Shown here piece by piece: positions 15,661 through 24,615 of a stretch of DNA of 64,000 bases. This DNA is from UBA11524 sp045591175 (GTDB lineage: Bacteria > Bacillota > Clostridia > Christensenellales > Aristaeellaceae): the NCBI GenBank assembly GCA_045591175.1, contig JAZNSI010000011.1:24893-88892 (forward strand), written 5' to 3'. The number at the start of each line of letters is the position of its first letter. Positions within the stretch are counted from its first letter, which is position 1. Under the pieces are notes generated by a model. The model saw nothing but the letters and a program-made list of their open reading frames with translations. It had not been told where the DNA came from and did no database searches. The position numbers and the translations under genes are program-made.

Positions 15661-15951
15661 GGCGGGTTCCTCCTGGAAAAGATGGCCCCATGATAGCAGA
15701 AATGCTCCCATGTGTCAACTGTCCGGCAAAGTACACAGAAAAGACAATTCGTCTGTTCCAAAATACAAAGGCTGGATTTATAAAAAATTCCTAAAGTTGA
15801 AAAATCACGAAAAATCCCCCTTTTCTTTTTGCAAAATGTATGATATACTCTTTTCAACATTGTGTGAGATGTTGTCCGCTTGAATAGCATATACTGCAAC
15901 GAGATTTCTGCGGACGGAAAAAATCGTACATTTTTGAAGGAGGAATTCCCC

Positions 15952-18042
15952 ATGGCTGCTGAGTACATCACGACAAATATCCGTAACATCGCCCTCATGG
16001 GACATGGCGGCGAGGGCAAGACCACGCTGACCGAGGCCATGCTCTACGCCGCTGGCATCATTGATCGTCAGGGCAAGGTGGAAGAAGGCAACACCACCAC
16101 TGACTTTGAAGCTGAAGAGATCAAGCGCGGCTGTTCCCTGAGCGCTGCCACTGCTCCCATCGACTGGAACGACAAGATGCTCAACGTCATCGACGTTCCC
16201 GGTTATTTCGATTTTATCGGTGAGCAGGTTGGCCCCCTGCGTGTTGTGGAAACGGTCGGCATTGTTGTGTCTGCCATGACCGGTCTGTCCGTCGGCGCGG
16301 AGAAGGCTTTCACCAACGCCATCAAGCACCAGGTCGGTCGTATGTTCATCATCAACCAGATGGACCGCGAGCATGCTTCCTTTGACAAGGTTCTGCAGCA
16401 GCTGCGTGACCGCCATGGCTCCTGCGTCGTGCCCGTGCTGATGCCTATCGGCGAGGGTGCGAACTTCAAGGGCGTTATCAACGTGCTGGAGAAGAAGGCC
16501 TACGAAGGCGCTTACAAGAAGAGCGTGGAAGTTCCCATGCCCGACAACATGGTTGAGAAGGTCAACAAGGCCTTTGACGATCTGGTGGAAGCTGCCGCCA
16601 GCTCTGACGACGAGCTGATGGAGAAGTACTTCGAGGAAGGCGAGCTGTCCTACGAGGAGATCCTGACCGGTTTCCACAAGGGCATGAAGAACGGCGACAT
16701 CGTTCCCGTTGTGGCTCTGTCCGCGCTGACCGGCGTCGGCATCGCCCGCACCATGGATCTGATGGCCAAGTACCTGCCCTCTCCCGCGCACCAGGGCATC
16801 GAGCACGACGGCTTCAACCCCCGCACCGGCGAGCATCAGGTTCGCGTGTGTAAGGACGACGAGCCCTTCTCCGCCTTCGTGTACAAGACCGTTGCCGACC
16901 CCTTCGTTGGCAAGCTGAGCCTGTTCCGTATCTTCTCCGGCACCATCACGCCCCAGACCATCCTGTACAACGTCAACAAGGACAAGACCGAAAAGTCCTC
17001 CGGCCTGTACATCATGCGCGGCAAGAAGCAGGTCGCCAAGCAGACCCTGCACGCCGGCGATCTGGGCGCTCTGGCGAAGCTGCAGTACACCTCCACCGGT
17101 GATACCCTGGCGGATTACAACAATCCCATCCAGTACCCCGGCATGGTGTTCCCCACTCCCTGCATGCACAAGGCTGTGTACGCCGCCAAGCAGGGTGAGG
17201 AAGACAAGATCTTCTCCGGCCTGAACCGCCTGATGGAAGAAGATCCCTCCATCGTCATCCAGAAGAACGTTGATACCACCGAGACCTGGCTGTCCGGTCA
17301 GGGCGAAATGCACCTGGAGGTCATCAAGAATCGTCTGCAGACCAAGTTCGGCGCCAACGCCATCCTGCAGGATCCCAAGATCCCCTACCGTGAGACCATC
17401 CGCAAGGCTGTAAAGGTCCAGGGCCGCCACAAGAAGCAGACCGGCGGTCACGGTCAGTTCGGCGACGTGTGGATCGAGTTCAGCCCCGTGCTGGACGGCT
17501 CCACCGAAATGGTGTTCGAAGATGCGGTCGTGGGCGGCGTCGTCCCGCGCAACTTCATCCCCTCCGTCGAGAAGGGCCTGCGTGAGTGCATGGTTCGCGG
17601 CGTGCTGGCCGGCTACCCCATGGTGTCCGTGAAGGCTAAGCTGTACGACGGTTCCTACCATCCCGTTGACTCCTCCGAAATGGCGTTCAAGACCGCTGCC
17701 CGCATCGCCTACAAGAAGGGCTGCGCCGACGCGTCTCCCGTCCTGCTGGAGCCCGTCATGCACGTTGAGGTCCTGGTACCCGACGAGTACATGGGTGACA
17801 TCATGGGCGACATGAACAAGCGCCGTGGCCGCATCATCGGCATGGAGCAGGTTGGCGGCATGCAGCAGGTTGTTGCCGAGTGCCCCCAGTCCGAAATGTT
17901 CAAGTACGCTACCGATCTGCGCTCCATGACGCAGGCCCGCGGCTCCTTCACCATGACCTTCGAGCGTTATGAGGAAGTGCCCGCTGACGTGGCCAAGAAG
18001 GTCATCGCCGCCGCCGACAAGGTCGAGGACGACGAGGATTAA
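15952..18042 (+). CDS. EF-G-like GTPase (paralogue, not canonical FusA)
   Basis: A 696-residue translational GTPase with the full EF-G domain order. The G-motifs differ from canonical EF-G: G1 GHGGEGKTT instead of GHVDAGKTT, G2 with RGCS instead of RGIT, G3 DVPGYFDF instead of DTPGHVDF (Tyr replaces the catalytic His) and G4 NQMDRE instead of NKMD. These match a known family of EF-G-like proteins (fusA2 type) found beside the housekeeping factor in many bacteria. ATG 15952 follows GAAGGAGG. The exact role is unknown. The very regular codon use suggests strong expression. Confidence 0.88.
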   Translation: MAAEYITTNIRNIALMGHGGEGKTTLTEAMLYAAGIIDRQGKVEEGNTTTDFEAEEIKRGCSLSAATAPIDWNDKMLNVIDVPGYFDFIGEQVGPLRVVETVGIVVSAMTGLSVGAEKAFTNAIKHQVGRMFIINQMDREHASFDKVLQQLRDRHGSCVVPVLMPIGEGANFKGVINVLEKKAYEGAYKKSVEVPMPDNMVEKVNKAFDDLVEAAASSDDELMEKYFEEGELSYEEILTGFHKGMKNGDIVPVVALSALTGVGIARTMDLMAKYLPSPAHQGIEHDGFNPRTGEHQVRVCKDDEPFSAFVYKTVADPFVGKLSLFRIFSGTITPQTILYNVNKDKTEKSSGLYIMRGKKQVAKQTLHAGDLGALAKLQYTSTGDTLADYNNPIQYPGMVFPTPCMHKAVYAAKQGEEDKIFSGLNRLMEEDPSIVIQKNVDTTETWLSGQGEMHLEVIKNRLQTKFGANAILQDPKIPYRETIRKAVKVQGRHKKQTGGHGQFGDVWIEFSPVLDGSTEMVFEDAVVGGVVPRNFIPSVEKGLRECMVRGVLAGYPMVSVKAKLYDGSYHPVDSSEMAFKTAARIAYKKGCADASPVLLEPVMHVEVLVPDEYMGDIMGDMNKRRGRIIGMEQVGGMQQVVAECPQSEMFKYATDLRSMTQARGSFTMTFERYEEVPADVAKKVIAAADKVEDDED

Positions 18043-18085
18043 GCAGCTCTGTTGCCTTTTTGGCGACAAGCATGTACGTATTCCC

Positions 18086-18114
18086 AAGGGAGAGGTTCGC
18101 CTCTCCCTTTCTTT
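18086..18114 (+). terminator. Terminator after EF-G-like gene
   Basis: AAGGGAGAGG, TTCG tetraloop and CCTCTCCCTT, followed by TCTTT. Confidence 0.85.
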
Positions 18115-18128
18115 GATGGAGGTACTCT

Positions 18129-18638
18129 ATGGCAGTTGAAATCATCAACGCATATATCGAGGATTGCCCTGCCTGCCGCTTCATCGGTAAGCGCTACACC
18201 CCGGCGGACAGCGTGAACGGCAGCTACGGCCACAAGTGGGGCGAATGGTGGGCGAATGACTATTTTGTGCCGCTGGAGAGGCTGCCACATCTGCCCATCG
18301 TCGGGGACAGCACCATGGCCGCCATGCATGTGGTGAACGGCGAGCTGGAATACTGGATCGGCTTCTTCTGTCCGGCGGATACGGAAGCCCCCGAAGGCTA
18401 CGAAGCCATTGATATCGGCCCGCGCAGGTATGCCGTCCTCTGGCGCAGGGGCGATGAGCATAACGGCGAGCTCTATGGCCTGGAGGCGCATAACCTCTGC
18501 CTGGAGGAGATCCGCCGTCAGGGCTGGAAGCGGGTGGAGGATGACTGGTGCTTCGAGCGGTACAACTGTCCGCGCTTCACCACGCCGGACTCGGAAGGGC
18601 GCGTGATCCTGGACTACGGCATTTCGGTGGAGGTTTGA
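18129..18638 (+). CDS. GyrI-like effector-binding domain protein
   Basis: A 169-residue stand-alone ligand-binding domain of the GyrI/AraC-effector-binding (BmrR C-terminal-like) type. The N-terminal CPACRFIGKRYT block, the GELEYWIGFFCPADTEAPEGYE segment (shortened here to its pattern) and the RRYAVLWRRG strand fit the duplicated beta-alpha-beta-beta fold. Such proteins sequester drugs or small molecules, or arise from transcription factors that lost their DNA-binding domain. No helix-turn-helix is present. It ends 3 bases before the HAD gene, so the two share a transcript. Confidence 0.75.
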   Translation: MAVEIINAYIEDCPACRFIGKRYTPADSVNGSYGHKWGEWWANDYFVPLERLPHLPIVGDSTMAAMHVVNGELEYWIGFFCPADTEAPEGYEAIDIGPRRYAVLWRRGDEHNGELYGLEAHNLCLEEIRRQGWKRVEDDWCFERYNCPRFTTPDSEGRVILDYGISVEV

Positions 18639-18641
18639 AGC

Positions 18642-19292
18642 ATGAAAGCAGTCATTTTTGACATGGACGGCCTGATGTTCGACACCGAACGGGTGTTCAT
18701 CGGCGCGTGGGATTACGCGGGTGAGAAGATGGGCCTGGGCAAGGCGGGCTACATGTGCCTGCGGACGCTGGGCATGAACACCCCTGCCTGCGAGCGGGCC
18801 TGGCGCGATGAATTCGGCCCGGATGTGGACATTGCTGCGATGTGGGCTTATTCCCGGGAATACCTGGACGACTATTACAGCAAGTACGCCGTGAGCGTCA
18901 AGCCCGGCCTGTACGACCTGCTGACCTACTTGAAGTGCAAGGGGTACAAGCTGGCGGTGGCGTCCTCTACCAAGCGCGCGAAGGTGGAAAAGCATCTGTG
19001 CAGCACCAATGTCCGCCGCTATTTCGACGCGGTGATTGCCGGAGACATGGTGGAGAAATCCAAGCCGGAGCCGGACATCTACCTGAAAGCCGCAGCGGCT
19101 TTAGGCGTTCATCCGGAGGAGTGCTACGCGCTGGAGGACTCCCGCAACGGTCTGCTGTCGGCAAATGCAGCGGGGTGCAAGGCCATCATGGTGCCCGATC
19201 TTTGGCAGCCGGATGACGTGGTGAAGCAGTTCATCCTCGGCCCCTTCGACAGCCTGCTGCAGGTGCGGGACTGGCTGATCGCAGGACAATGA
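18642..19292 (+). CDS. HAD-family hydrolase, beta-phosphoglucomutase-like
   Basis: A 216-residue HAD phosphatase or phosphomutase. Motif I is VIFDMDGLMFDTER (two catalytic Asp residues), motif II is AVASSTKRAKVEKHL, the motif III lysine is in VEKSKPEPDIYL, and motif IV is CYALEDSRNGLLSANAAGC. The alpha-helical cap between motifs I and II identifies subfamily IA, close to beta-phosphoglucomutase-like proteins. Substrate is undefined. A bidirectional terminator separates it from the convergent PfkB gene. Confidence 0.88.
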   Translation: MKAVIFDMDGLMFDTERVFIGAWDYAGEKMGLGKAGYMCLRTLGMNTPACERAWRDEFGPDVDIAAMWAYSREYLDDYYSKYAVSVKPGLYDLLTYLKCKGYKLAVASSTKRAKVEKHLCSTNVRRYFDAVIAGDMVEKSKPEPDIYLKAAAALGVHPEECYALEDSRNGLLSANAAGCKAIMVPDLWQPDDVVKQFILGPFDSLLQVRDWLIAGQ

Positions 19293-19310
19293 CTTCCCAA
19301 AACACAAAGC

Positions 19311-19341
19311 AGGACTGCCGCGATATGCAGCAGTCCTTTTT
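19311..19341 (+). terminator. Terminator between HAD and PfkB genes
   Basis: AGGACTGC (19311-19318) pairs with GCAGTCCT (19330-19337), followed by TTTT. It may serve both convergent genes. Confidence 0.8.
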
Positions 19342-19358
19342 GATTGCAATTCAGGCTG

Positions 19359-20156
19359 TCAGAAGCCGCCAACGTGGCCCAACGTTTCCGAGGCCACCCG
19401 GGAGCCCTCGTGCATCGCGGCAATGACGTCGCCGCCCTTCACATACGAGCAGATGAATCCCGCATGGTAGCTGTCGCCACAGCCGGTGGTGTCGATCACC
19501 TTGTCCACCGGGACGGCGGAAACGCGGTATTCCTTGCCGTGGTGGTACGTCACGCTGCCACGCTCGGCGAGGGTCACGTTGAACAGCCCGTCGTATTTTT
19601 CCGACCAGGTGCGGGCAACAGTCAGTACGCTGTCGTCGCCGCTGATCATGAAGAAATCCACCCATGGGAGGACTTCCTCCATCTTGGCGAAGTTACGCTC
19701 GATATCGAAATCCACCGCCAGCCTGAAGCCGCCCTTCTTTCGGGCCTCCAGCGCCTCGCGGAAGTTTGGGCTGTACCAGGTGCAGAAGACGATGTCCGCG
19801 GCATTCATCGCGGCGACGTCATGCTCCGTCAGGCGGTAGGTGTTCAGCACACCGCCGTTCCACGCGCCGGGCTTGAAGTAGCGGTCGCCGTGCGCGTCGA
19901 TGGAGATTTTGTGGGTGGCTGTCGCGCCGCCGGGAATGACGTGCACGTTCCTGCCGTCAATGCGGCGATCGCGGATCACCTGCTGGATGTGGCGGCCCGG
20001 CGCGTCCTCGCCGATGGCCCCCAGCAGGGATACATCCACATGATCGTACCGGCAGGCAATGCAGGCGAAGTTCAGCGCCTCGCCGCCAGGGAGGATCTCG
20101 CCGCTGTGCTCAAAGATATCCGCGCACAGGGTCGGCATGCAGAGAATGCGGGTCAC
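19359..20156 (-). CDS. PfkB-family sugar kinase, FrlD-like
   Basis: A 265-residue ribokinase-fold kinase. The GG motif LPGGEALNFACIACR at residues 22-36 and the anion-hole/catalytic block IDTTGCGDSYHAGF near 226-239 (Asp is the base) are present. The length is short for PfkB kinases and close to fructoselysine 6-kinase (FrlD), which it also resembles in its N-terminal region. Fructoselysine use is therefore plausible but no frlB-like deglycase is adjacent. It lies 12 bases after pepT, so the two are likely co-transcribed. Confidence 0.82.
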   Translation of the reverse strand: MTRILCMPTLCADIFEHSGEILPGGEALNFACIACRYDHVDVSLLGAIGEDAPGRHIQQVIRDRRIDGRNVHVIPGGATATHKISIDAHGDRYFKPGAWNGGVLNTYRLTEHDVAAMNAADIVFCTWYSPNFREALEARKKGGFRLAVDFDIERNFAKMEEVLPWVDFFMISGDDSVLTVARTWSEKYDGLFNVTLAERGSVTYHHGKEYRVSAVPVDKVIDTTGCGDSYHAGFICSYVKGGDVIAAMHEGSRVASETLGHVGGF

Positions 20157-20168
20157 GGGAACCCCTCC

Positions 20169-21365
20169 TTACGCGTTGCGGACGATGCTCTCCAGCACAT
20201 CCACCATCTTCTCCATCGCCTGGACGGTGATCAGCTCCTTGCGGCCATGGAAGTTGTAGCCGCCGGTGGACAGGTTCGGGCAGGGGAGGCCCATGTAGCT
20301 CAGGCGCGCGCCGTCGGTGCCGCCGCGGATGGGCGTCTTGATGGGCTCCACGCCGCAAGCGCGGAAGGCAGCCTCGGCCTTGTCCACGATGTACATGCAG
20401 GGCGCCAACTTCTCCTTCATGTTGCGGTAGCTGTCGCGCACCTCGCAGGTGAAGGCACCTTCGCCCCATTTGGCGTTGAGGTAATCGGTGATGCGCTGCA
20501 CGGTGGCCTTGCGTTCATCGAATTTCGCCGCGTCATGGTCGCGGATGATATAGCCCAGGATGGCCTGCTCCTCGTCGCCGGAGAGGTGCATGAGGTGATA
20601 GAAGCCCTCGTAGCCCTCGGTGTGGGCAGGGGTCTCAGCGGGCGGGAGCATGTTGTTCCACTCGATGGCCATCAGCAGTGCGTTCTTCATCTGGTTCTTG
20701 GCGCTGCCGGGGTGGATGTTCACGCCCTTGACCGTTACCTTGCAAGACGCCGCGTTGAAGTTCTCGTACTCCAGCTCGCCCAGAGCGCCGCCGTCCACGG
20801 TGTAGGCGTAGTCTGCGCCAAAGCCGGGCACGTCGAACAGATCCGCGCCGCGCCCGATCTCCTCATCGGGGGTAAAGCCGATGCAGACCGTGCAGTGCTC
20901 GGGGGCGTCGGGGGACATGAGGCGCTGGACCAGGGCCATAATTTCCGCCACGCCGGCCTTGTCATCCGCGCCCAGAACAGAGTCGCCGCTGGTGACGATC
21001 AGCTCCTGACCGGCGAGTGCGGGCAGGAAGTCGAAGCCGTCGATGACCACGCCGTTCTTCAGCGTGATGGACTTGCCGTCGTAATTCGGGATGCATACGG
21101 GCCTCGTCGCGCCGCGCACGCCGTCGGAGGTGTCCATGTGGGCGATGAGGCCAACCTTCGCCGGATGATCGCCCTTGGCAGGGATGGTGGCGTAGACATA
21201 GCCGTGCTCGTCCACGCGGGCATTGGCGACGCCCATGGCCTGCAGCTCCTCCACGAGCATCCTGGCCAGCACCATCTGGTTAGGGCTGGAGGGGCAGGCT
21301 TCACATTCGCCCTCGGACGTGGTTTCGATCTGCACGTAGCGCAGGAATTCTTCCTTCACAGTCAC
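20169..21365 (-). CDS. pepT: Peptidase T, tripeptide aminopeptidase
   Basis: A 398-residue cytosolic M20 metallopeptidase that removes the N-terminal residue from tripeptides. Metal ligands are visible in LIAHMDTSDG, SVLGADDKAGVAEIM and FTPDEEIGRGADLFD, with the later ligands in IHPGSAKNQMKNA and the C-terminal STGGYNFHGRKE. Length is typical. GAGGAATTCCCGTG upstream gives a ribosome binding site. The gene is followed closely by the PfkB kinase, a pairing that suggests scavenging of peptides and glycated amino acids, although this is inference. Confidence 0.94.
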   Translation of the reverse strand: MTVKEEFLRYVQIETTSEGECEACPSSPNQMVLARMLVEELQAMGVANARVDEHGYVYATIPAKGDHPAKVGLIAHMDTSDGVRGATRPVCIPNYDGKSITLKNGVVIDGFDFLPALAGQELIVTSGDSVLGADDKAGVAEIMALVQRLMSPDAPEHCTVCIGFTPDEEIGRGADLFDVPGFGADYAYTVDGGALGELEYENFNAASCKVTVKGVNIHPGSAKNQMKNALLMAIEWNNMLPPAETPAHTEGYEGFYHLMHLSGDEEQAILGYIIRDHDAAKFDERKATVQRITDYLNAKWGEGAFTCEVRDSYRNMKEKLAPCMYIVDKAEAAFRACGVEPIKTPIRGGTDGARLSYMGLPCPNLSTGGYNFHGRKELITVQAMEKMVDVLESIVRNA

Positions 21366-21423
21366 GGGAATTCCTCCTAATATTTCAGGTTTATTAAGTG
21401 CATGTTTTCAGCCAGCAGCGCGT

Positions 21424-23040
21424 TCACAGGGCGCTCCTCTCAAGAGCTGCCCGCGCCGCGACGATGCCGTCCACCGCGGCGCTCATGATGCCGCCCGCGT
21501 AGCCCGCGCCCTCGCCCACGGGGAAGAGGCCGTTCAGCCCCTCCGCCATGAGGGTGGCGCGGTCACGGTTCAGCCGCACGGGAGAGGAGGAGCGCGTCTC
21601 CACGCCGGTCAGCACCGCGTCCGGGTGGGCGAAGCCGCGCAGCTGCCCGTCCATGCGGCGGATGCCGAATTTCAGGTCCTCGATGATAAAGCCGGGCAGG
21701 CATTCCCGCAGGTCAGCGGGGGTCACGCCGGGCTGGTAGGTGGGGATGACCTCGCCCAGGGCTTTGGTGGCACGGCCAGCCAGCAGGTCTTCCACGCGCT
21801 GCACGGGGGCGTGGTAGTTGCTGCTGCCACCGGGGCTCCCGGCGCCTAAGCGGTACGCGGCCTGCTCGATGCTGCGCTGCCAGACAAATCCGGCCAGGGG
21901 ATGGTCATCGCCGAAATCCTCCGGGTTTACGCCCACCAGCAGGGCCGCATTGGCGTTGCGTCCGTCGCGGGCGTGGTAGCTCATGCCGTTGACGCAAAGT
22001 CCGCCGGGCTGGCTGGCCGCGGCGATCACCTCGCCGCCGGGGCACATGCAGAAGGTGTAGCAGCCGCGCTTGTCCGGCGTGTGGACGGCCAGCTTATAGT
22101 CCGCCGCGCCAAGGGCCGGATGCTGCCAGGCTTTGCCGTACTGGCTCTGGCTGATCAGGCTCTGCGGATGCTCGATGCGCACGCCCATGGCGAAGGGCTT
22201 CTGCACCATCATCACGCCCTGATTGAACAGGCGCTGCATGGTGTCGCGGGCGCTGTGGCCGATGGCGAGCAGTACGCTGTCGGTGAGGATCTCGCGTTCA
22301 ACGCCCTTGTGCACGACCTCGACGCCCTCAACATGGCTGCCGCGGACGATCAGCTCCGTCACGCAGGTCTCGAAGAGGACAGTGCCGCCCAGGCGGATGA
22401 TCTCATGGCGGATGGAGGCCACTACGCCCTTCAGACGATCCGTGCCGATGTGTGGCTTGGACAGGTAGAGGATCTCCTCGGGCGCGCCGTGGTCGACGAA
22501 GGTACGCAGCACGGTGCGGATGTGGGGCGACTTGGTGCCCGTGGTCAGCTTGCCGTCGGAGAACGCGCCCGCGCCGCCCTCGCCAAACTGCACGTTGCTG
22601 TCCGGGTCGAGGACGCCCTCTTTCTGCATGAGGGACACATCTTGGGTGCGCTGATCCACCGCGCGGCCGCGCTCGATGAGGATGGGATTCGCCCCCGCCT
22701 GCGCCAGTGTCAGCGCGGCGAAAAGGCCTGCCGGGCCCGCGCCCACCACCACCGGCGGACGCACGAAGCCTGCCTTGGGCAGTGGCGCAATCTGCGGGTG
22801 ATTCACCCGATTGGCCACGCCGGGCTTGAGCCGCTTGAGGACGGCGTCCTCATTCCGGACTTTCACGTCCACGGAGACGACGAAGTGCACGTCCCCCTTG
22901 TCGCGGGCGTCCACGGATTTCTTCGCCAGCGTCACGCTTTGCAGCATATCCGCCGGAATCCGGAGGCGGCGCAGCACAGCCTCGGTCAGGGTGGTTATGT
23001 CCCAGGAAAGGGGCAGGGAAAGGTTGTCAAGTCGAAGCAT
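21424..23040 (-). CDS. FAD-dependent dehydrogenase, COG2509-type
   Basis: A 538-residue flavoprotein. An N-terminal domain (residues 1-85) precedes the FAD dinucleotide fold with VVGAGPAGLFAALTLAQAGA near 96-115. QFGEGGAGAFSDGKL near 170 is the diagnostic block of this uncharacterised dehydrogenase family, and the C-terminal FPVGEGAGYAGGIMSAAVDG closes the flavin site. Its redox substrate is not known. A second, shorter member of the same family is at 50598-51968. It is the last gene before a 116-base gap to the ACT-MBL gene. Confidence 0.88.
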   Translation of the reverse strand: MLRLDNLSLPLSWDITTLTEAVLRRLRIPADMLQSVTLAKKSVDARDKGDVHFVVSVDVKVRNEDAVLKRLKPGVANRVNHPQIAPLPKAGFVRPPVVVGAGPAGLFAALTLAQAGANPILIERGRAVDQRTQDVSLMQKEGVLDPDSNVQFGEGGAGAFSDGKLTTGTKSPHIRTVLRTFVDHGAPEEILYLSKPHIGTDRLKGVVASIRHEIIRLGGTVLFETCVTELIVRGSHVEGVEVVHKGVEREILTDSVLLAIGHSARDTMQRLFNQGVMMVQKPFAMGVRIEHPQSLISQSQYGKAWQHPALGAADYKLAVHTPDKRGCYTFCMCPGGEVIAAASQPGGLCVNGMSYHARDGRNANAALLVGVNPEDFGDDHPLAGFVWQRSIEQAAYRLGAGSPGGSSNYHAPVQRVEDLLAGRATKALGEVIPTYQPGVTPADLRECLPGFIIEDLKFGIRRMDGQLRGFAHPDAVLTGVETRSSSPVRLNRDRATLMAEGLNGLFPVGEGAGYAGGIMSAAVDGIVAARAALERSAL

Positions 23041-23156
23041 ATCGTTCCCTCAATAAACGCGCGAGTGCAGGCCCATGGGGACAGCATTGCTCAATCGCGT
23101 GATGGGTGTCGGAAAGGTTGATGGCCCTTCGCAGGGTTCAGGGACGGCGTCCCTGG

Positions 23157-24593
23157 TTATAGCCGCTGGTCACGGGAGATGATCGCACCGTGCCCCGGCA
23201 GGAGCAGCCAGCCGTCATCCAGCATATGGCGCAGCGTGGTGAGGATGGCGCGGTACTTGGCGCTGTCCTGATTGACGCTGCGGGCCAGATAGGGGGCCAG
23301 GCGGTTGAATTCCTTCTGGGCAGGGGTGAGATCGATGGTGTTGATGTAATCGTCGCCGGTGATGGCAATGCGGTGGCGGTCGTCCACCAGCACGGTTTCG
23401 CCGGGGACGTGGCCGCCGTTGCCCTGATACACGTCAAAGTGCAGGTCGCTGAAGCGGAACTGCCCCACCTTGGACAGGGGCAGAGTATCGTCGCAGGGCT
23501 GGGAATCCAGCAGGCACAGCCGGGACAGTACCGGCGGGACATAGTCCGTGATCAGCGTGGACAGGCGGTAGTAGGGCAGCATGTTGGGGTTCTCCTCCCG
23601 GGGAGAGGGAAGGCCCATGTGCTCGCCGGCGAAGCAATCCGCCGTGCGGCGGGTACACCAGATGGTCTGGAAATGCTGGCAGATGCCTGCATGATCGGAG
23701 TCGGAATGGGTGAGGAGCATCTCCTTCTTCCGCGCGTCGAAATCGGGGAAGAGGGAGCGCAGAAGCCGCATGGTTTCCGCCTCATAGCAGGTGAAGCCGC
23801 CGTCGATGACCAGCAGCGCCTTGGTGTTCAGCTCCTCCAGCACGGTGATATTGGAGCCGCAGGGGGGCTCGATGACCGTGGCAGCGACCCGGTCGGTCAG
23901 CTTCTGGCAGGTGATGCGGCAATCGTAGGCCGTGCCGCCGTGCTCGGCGACGAAATGGGCAAAGCGGCTGATGTACTCGAAGGTTTTCGAGTGGGGCTCG
24001 CCCTTCTCGTCCAGCTGCTGCATGACCAGGTTGGAGTAGTAGACGAACTCCTTGGTCTGGGCGGGAGTGAGATCAAGGAGCCGGCGCATTTCGTCCGCGA
24101 AGCTCAGGTAGAAAACGGTGTTGTCCAGCTTCTTTTCACCCGCGTCGTAATCCAGGATACGCACCGGGCAGATGGCGGAAAGCTCCACCAGCAGCTCGTC
24201 GACTTCGGCGGAATCCTCAATATACAAGCCCATTTTCAGCGTGGCGACCTCCTTGTCGCCCGCCTGGATGGACAGGTAGGAGATGTTCACGTTACGCTGA
24301 TGCAGCGCCTCCAACACGGGCATGATGCCGCCGGGCTTGTTGACAACCTCCGCCTCGATGAGAACCACCTTGACGCGGCTCTCATTTTGCAAAAAGCCCT
24401 CGGCGGTAAGACTGGCTTCGATGGCGTCCAGCTCTTCTTCTTCGCCCTCCACGTCTACGAAGAGGGTGTGAGCGTCCACCGCCTTGTTGTAGCTGGCGCG
24501 CACCATATTGCCCCCATGGGCAAGGATGATGCGGCTGGCGGTGAGAAACGCGCCGGAGGTGTCTGGCAGCGTGGTCATGAACGAACGCTTCAT
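23157..24593 (-). CDS. ACT-ACT-metallo-beta-lactamase fusion protein
   Basis: A 478-residue protein of unusual architecture. Residues about 1-70 and 75-155 are two ACT-like regulatory domains; the second reads EVVNKPGGIMPVLEALHQRN, the classical ligand-loop pattern. After a helical linker, residues about 250-478 form a metallo-beta-lactamase fold with LLVIDGGFTC, the metal motif LLTHSDSDHAGIC (HxDxDH, so the usual second His is Asp), GGHVPGETVLVDD and the late LLPGHGAI. ATG 24593 follows GGAGGG. Amino-acid binding to ACT domains may control the hydrolase; substrate is unknown. It lies directly downstream of a metallophosphoesterase. Confidence 0.82.
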   Translation of the reverse strand: MKRSFMTTLPDTSGAFLTASRIILAHGGNMVRASYNKAVDAHTLFVDVEGEEEELDAIEASLTAEGFLQNESRVKVVLIEAEVVNKPGGIMPVLEALHQRNVNISYLSIQAGDKEVATLKMGLYIEDSAEVDELLVELSAICPVRILDYDAGEKKLDNTVFYLSFADEMRRLLDLTPAQTKEFVYYSNLVMQQLDEKGEPHSKTFEYISRFAHFVAEHGGTAYDCRITCQKLTDRVAATVIEPPCGSNITVLEELNTKALLVIDGGFTCYEAETMRLLRSLFPDFDARKKEMLLTHSDSDHAGICQHFQTIWCTRRTADCFAGEHMGLPSPREENPNMLPYYRLSTLITDYVPPVLSRLCLLDSQPCDDTLPLSKVGQFRFSDLHFDVYQGNGGHVPGETVLVDDRHRIAITGDDYINTIDLTPAQKEFNRLAPYLARSVNQDSAKYRAILTTLRHMLDDGWLLLPGHGAIISRDQRL

Positions 24594-24615
24594 GGGGTAC
24601 CCTCCAATATCAGTA

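Noticed and set aside
23139..23155. CAGGGACGGCGTCCCTG hairpin as terminator of the ACT-MBL gene
   Set aside because: The stem is good, but no T-run follows on the minus strand.
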